The notes under the pieces: model-generated
What the model was told of the DNA's origin: nothing
What the model saw: only the letters and a program-made list of their open reading frames with translations
Database searches by the model: none
NCBI RefSeq assembly: GCF_019977195.1
Contig: NZ_AP024643.1
Location: forward strand, 2,604,001-2,668,000
DNA: 64,000 nucleotides
Source: Arthrobacter sp. StoSoilA2
Lineage (GTDB): Bacteria > Actinomycetota > Actinomycetes > Actinomycetales > Micrococcaceae
Reading direction: 5' to 3'
Program-made: the position numbers and the translations under genes
In this document: positions 62,362 through 64,000 of the stretch, piece by piece
How the letters are laid out: each line of letters begins with the position of its first letter
Numbering within the stretch: position 1 is the first letter of the stretch

Positions 62362-63666
62362 ATGTCTGTCATCCGCCCCGAAGACGAAGTTGTCCGGATT
62401 TGCCAGGAGCTCATCCGGATCGACTCCTCCAACTTCGGCGACGACACCGGACCGGGCGAACGTGCTGCTGCGGAGTACACAGCTGGCCTGATCACGGAAG
62501 TGGGCCTTGAGGCCGAGATTTTCGAGTCCGCACCGGGACGTGCCAACGTCGTCACGCGCATGGCGGGGGAGGACCCTTCAGCTGACGCGTTGGTGGTCCA
62601 CGGACACTTGGACGTTGTACCGGCCCTGAAGGATCAGTGGAGCGTTGACCCCTTCAGCGGTGAGCTGAAGGACGGACTGATCTGGGGTCGCGGTGCCGTG
62701 GACATGAAGGACATGGATGCCATGATCCTTTCGGTAATGCGGGACTTCGCCAGGACTGGCCGCAGGCCCAAGCGGGACATCATTTTCGCCTTCTTCGCGG
62801 ACGAGGAAGCCGGCGGCACCTATGGCGCCCGGTATGCCGTGGAGCACCGCCGCGAATTGTTCGATGGCGCCACCGAGGCCATCTCCGAAGTGGGTGGATT
62901 CTCCGCGACTATCGGTGGCCAGCGCACGTACCTGCTTCAAACTGCCGAAAAGGGCTTGTCCTGGTTGCGGCTGGTTGCCCATGGACGGGCCGGCCACGGC
63001 TCGCAAATCAATACGGACAACGCGATCACCCGGCTCGCGGCGGCCGTCACCAGAATCGGCGAATACAAGTGGCCTGTGGAACTGACTCCCACCACCAGGC
63101 AGTTCCTGGACGGCGTCACCGAACTCACTGGCGTGGAGTTTGACGCCGACAACCCGGACATCCTGCTCAAGGAGCTTGGCACCGTCGCCCGTTTCGTGGG
63201 AGCAACGCTGCAAAATACCTCCAACCCCACCCTGCTCCGCTCGGGCTACAAGCACAACGTCATCCCGGAATCGGCCGAGGCCTTCGTGGATTGCCGAACG
63301 CTGCCGGGCCAGCAGGAACTGGTGTTCGAAACCATCAAGGAGCTTGCCGGGGATGGCATCGAGATCAGCTACGTCAACAAGGATGTCTCCCTGGAGGTGC
63401 CGTTTGCCGGCAACCTCGTTGACTCCATGATCGACGCCTTGCACTCCGAGGACCCGGGCGCCAAGGTGCTTCCCTACACCCTCTCGGGAGGGACAGACAA
63501 CAAGTCCTTAAGCAAGATCGGCATCACCGGCTACGGCTTCGCTCCACTGATGCTGCCCGACGAGCTTGATTTCACGGGCATGTTCCACGGGGTGGACGAG
63601 CGGGTTCCGGCAGAGTCCCTGCAGTTCGGCGCGCGGGTCCTCAACAAGCTGCTGAGCAACTACTAA
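62362..63666 (+). CDS. M20 family metallopeptidase
   Basis: Cytoplasmic di-zinc hydrolase of the M20 family (dipeptidase/deacylase type), 434 residues. Metal site motifs VVHGHLDVVPA (His/Asp), GRGAVDMKD and FADEEAGGTYGA (catalytic Glu), with the dimerisation domain between (HGRAGHGSQI) and TLSGGTDNKS near the end. ATG 62362 has AAGGAGAA upstream; the earlier frame to 62314 is rejected. Substrate not defined. Confidence 0.93.
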   Translation: MSVIRPEDEVVRICQELIRIDSSNFGDDTGPGERAAAEYTAGLITEVGLEAEIFESAPGRANVVTRMAGEDPSADALVVHGHLDVVPALKDQWSVDPFSGELKDGLIWGRGAVDMKDMDAMILSVMRDFARTGRRPKRDIIFAFFADEEAGGTYGARYAVEHRRELFDGATEAISEVGGFSATIGGQRTYLLQTAEKGLSWLRLVAHGRAGHGSQINTDNAITRLAAAVTRIGEYKWPVELTPTTRQFLDGVTELTGVEFDADNPDILLKELGTVARFVGATLQNTSNPTLLRSGYKHNVIPESAEAFVDCRTLPGQQELVFETIKELAGDGIEISYVNKDVSLEVPFAGNLVDSMIDALHSEDPGAKVLPYTLSGGTDNKSLSKIGITGYGFAPLMLPDELDFTGMFHGVDERVPAESLQFGARVLNKLLSNY

Positions 63667-63694
63667 ACGCAATCTTCAGGAAAGACGGTGGGCT

Positions 63695-64000
63695 ATGAAT
63701 CCAGAGGAAATCCTTCCGGATGCGCTGTTGGAGCGGCTCCGCGGGCGGGCGGCTGGATATGACCACGACAATCTCTTCTTCCATGAAGACCTCGAAGAGC
63801 TGGCTGCCGCCGGTTACCTGAAACTGTTCGTGCCAGTCGCCGACGGCGGTCTGGGACTTGGTCTGGAAGCGGTAGCTGCGTTGCAGCAGCGCCTCGCCAC
63901 GGCAGCCCCGGCCACAGCACTGGCAGTCAACATGCATCTGGTCTGGACCGGCGTCGCGCATGTCATGGCTGCAAGGGGGGACGACTCGCTGGACTTCGTG
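63695..64000 (+). CDS. Acyl-CoA dehydrogenase, N-terminal part (cut by window edge)
   Basis: First 102 codons of a gene running off the right edge. Sequence begins MNPEEILPDALLERLRGRAA and continues FHEDLEELAAAGYLKLFVPV then GGLGLGLEAVAALQQRLATA, the usual acyl-CoA dehydrogenase N-terminal helical domain. A weak Shine-Dalgarno, AGGAAAGAC, lies upstream. 28 nt after the M20 gene, so maybe one transcript. Confidence 0.8.
   Translation, partial: MNPEEILPDALLERLRGRAAGYDHDNLFFHEDLEELAAAGYLKLFVPVADGGLGLGLEAVAALQQRLATAAPATALAVNMHLVWTGVAHVMAARGDDSLDFV

Overview
The window is a chromosomal segment of a high-GC Gram-positive actinobacterium, most likely Micrococcaceae of the Arthrobacter/Paenarthrobacter type. 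This rests on RbpA, the opcA-zwf pentose phosphate order, a SufR/SufBDC operon, GlgC/GlgA of the actinobacterial type, frequent GTG/TTG starts and many predicted leaderless genes. No phage, insertion sequence or CRISPR array was seen. The species call is inference from gene content, not a database match.

Layout. 1-8753: rbpA faces a minus-strand pentose phosphate/glycolysis operon (tkt-tal-pgi-zwf-opcA-pgl). 9184-13426: haem A synthesis, with ctaB converging on ctaA across an unusual array of 32-33 bp tandem repeats in two opposed blocks, then an ABC-2 exporter pair. 13527-18687: the SUF Fe-S operon (sufR, sufB, sufD, a Rieske ferredoxin, sufC, sufT), without sufS or sufU. 18994-20860: a secreted protein and a zinc metallopeptidase. 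20922-23505: an acyl-CoA synthetase and a thiolase with an altered active site. 23563-25603: biotin ECF transporter (bioY-bioM-bioN). 25881-30507: ABC-F ATPase, YbaK, SURF1, small proteins, fabG. 30633-36127: an atypical SDR, then an accessory stretch with AT-rich gaps holding an orphan, partly degenerate sugar-type ABC ATPase, a roadblock/LC7 protein, an unrecognised protein and an LPXTG-anchored pilin without a sortase nearby. 36133-46477: serB, an ABC ATPase, TauE, TrmH-type methyltransferase, a flavoprotein, rpmE2 (L31 type B), a lipoate ligase with permuted domain order, pepN and a YeiH transporter. 46588-50001: the ATP-grasp / alpha-E / transglutaminase triad. 50078-54307: an SDR with an N-terminal CxxC domain, then divergent glgC and glgA. 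54430-61078: a TetR-controlled fatty acid beta-oxidation module. 61118-64000: SRPBCC protein, a small gene under a likely LexA (SOS) box, tRNA-Leu(GAG), an M20 peptidase and the start of an acyl-CoA dehydrogenase.

How the parts work together. The first operon moves glucose-6-phosphate through the oxidative and non-oxidative pentose phosphate steps, with OpcA as the Zwf partner. ctaB/ctaA and the SURF1 protein serve cytochrome oxidase assembly. The SUF genes build Fe-S clusters; a DtxR/IdeR-like iron box lies between sufR and the divergent exporter. The TetR gene, acyl-CoA oxidase/dehydrogenase, thiolase, high-molecular-weight FabG and MaoC hydratase form one fatty-acid degradation unit around a perfect 13-bp inverted-repeat operator.

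The most interesting items are the SOS-box leaderless small gene (61602-61916), the opposed tandem repeat blocks (10228-10719), the degenerate orphan ABC ATPase with its roadblock neighbour (31674-33622), and several enzymes lacking canonical catalytic residues.
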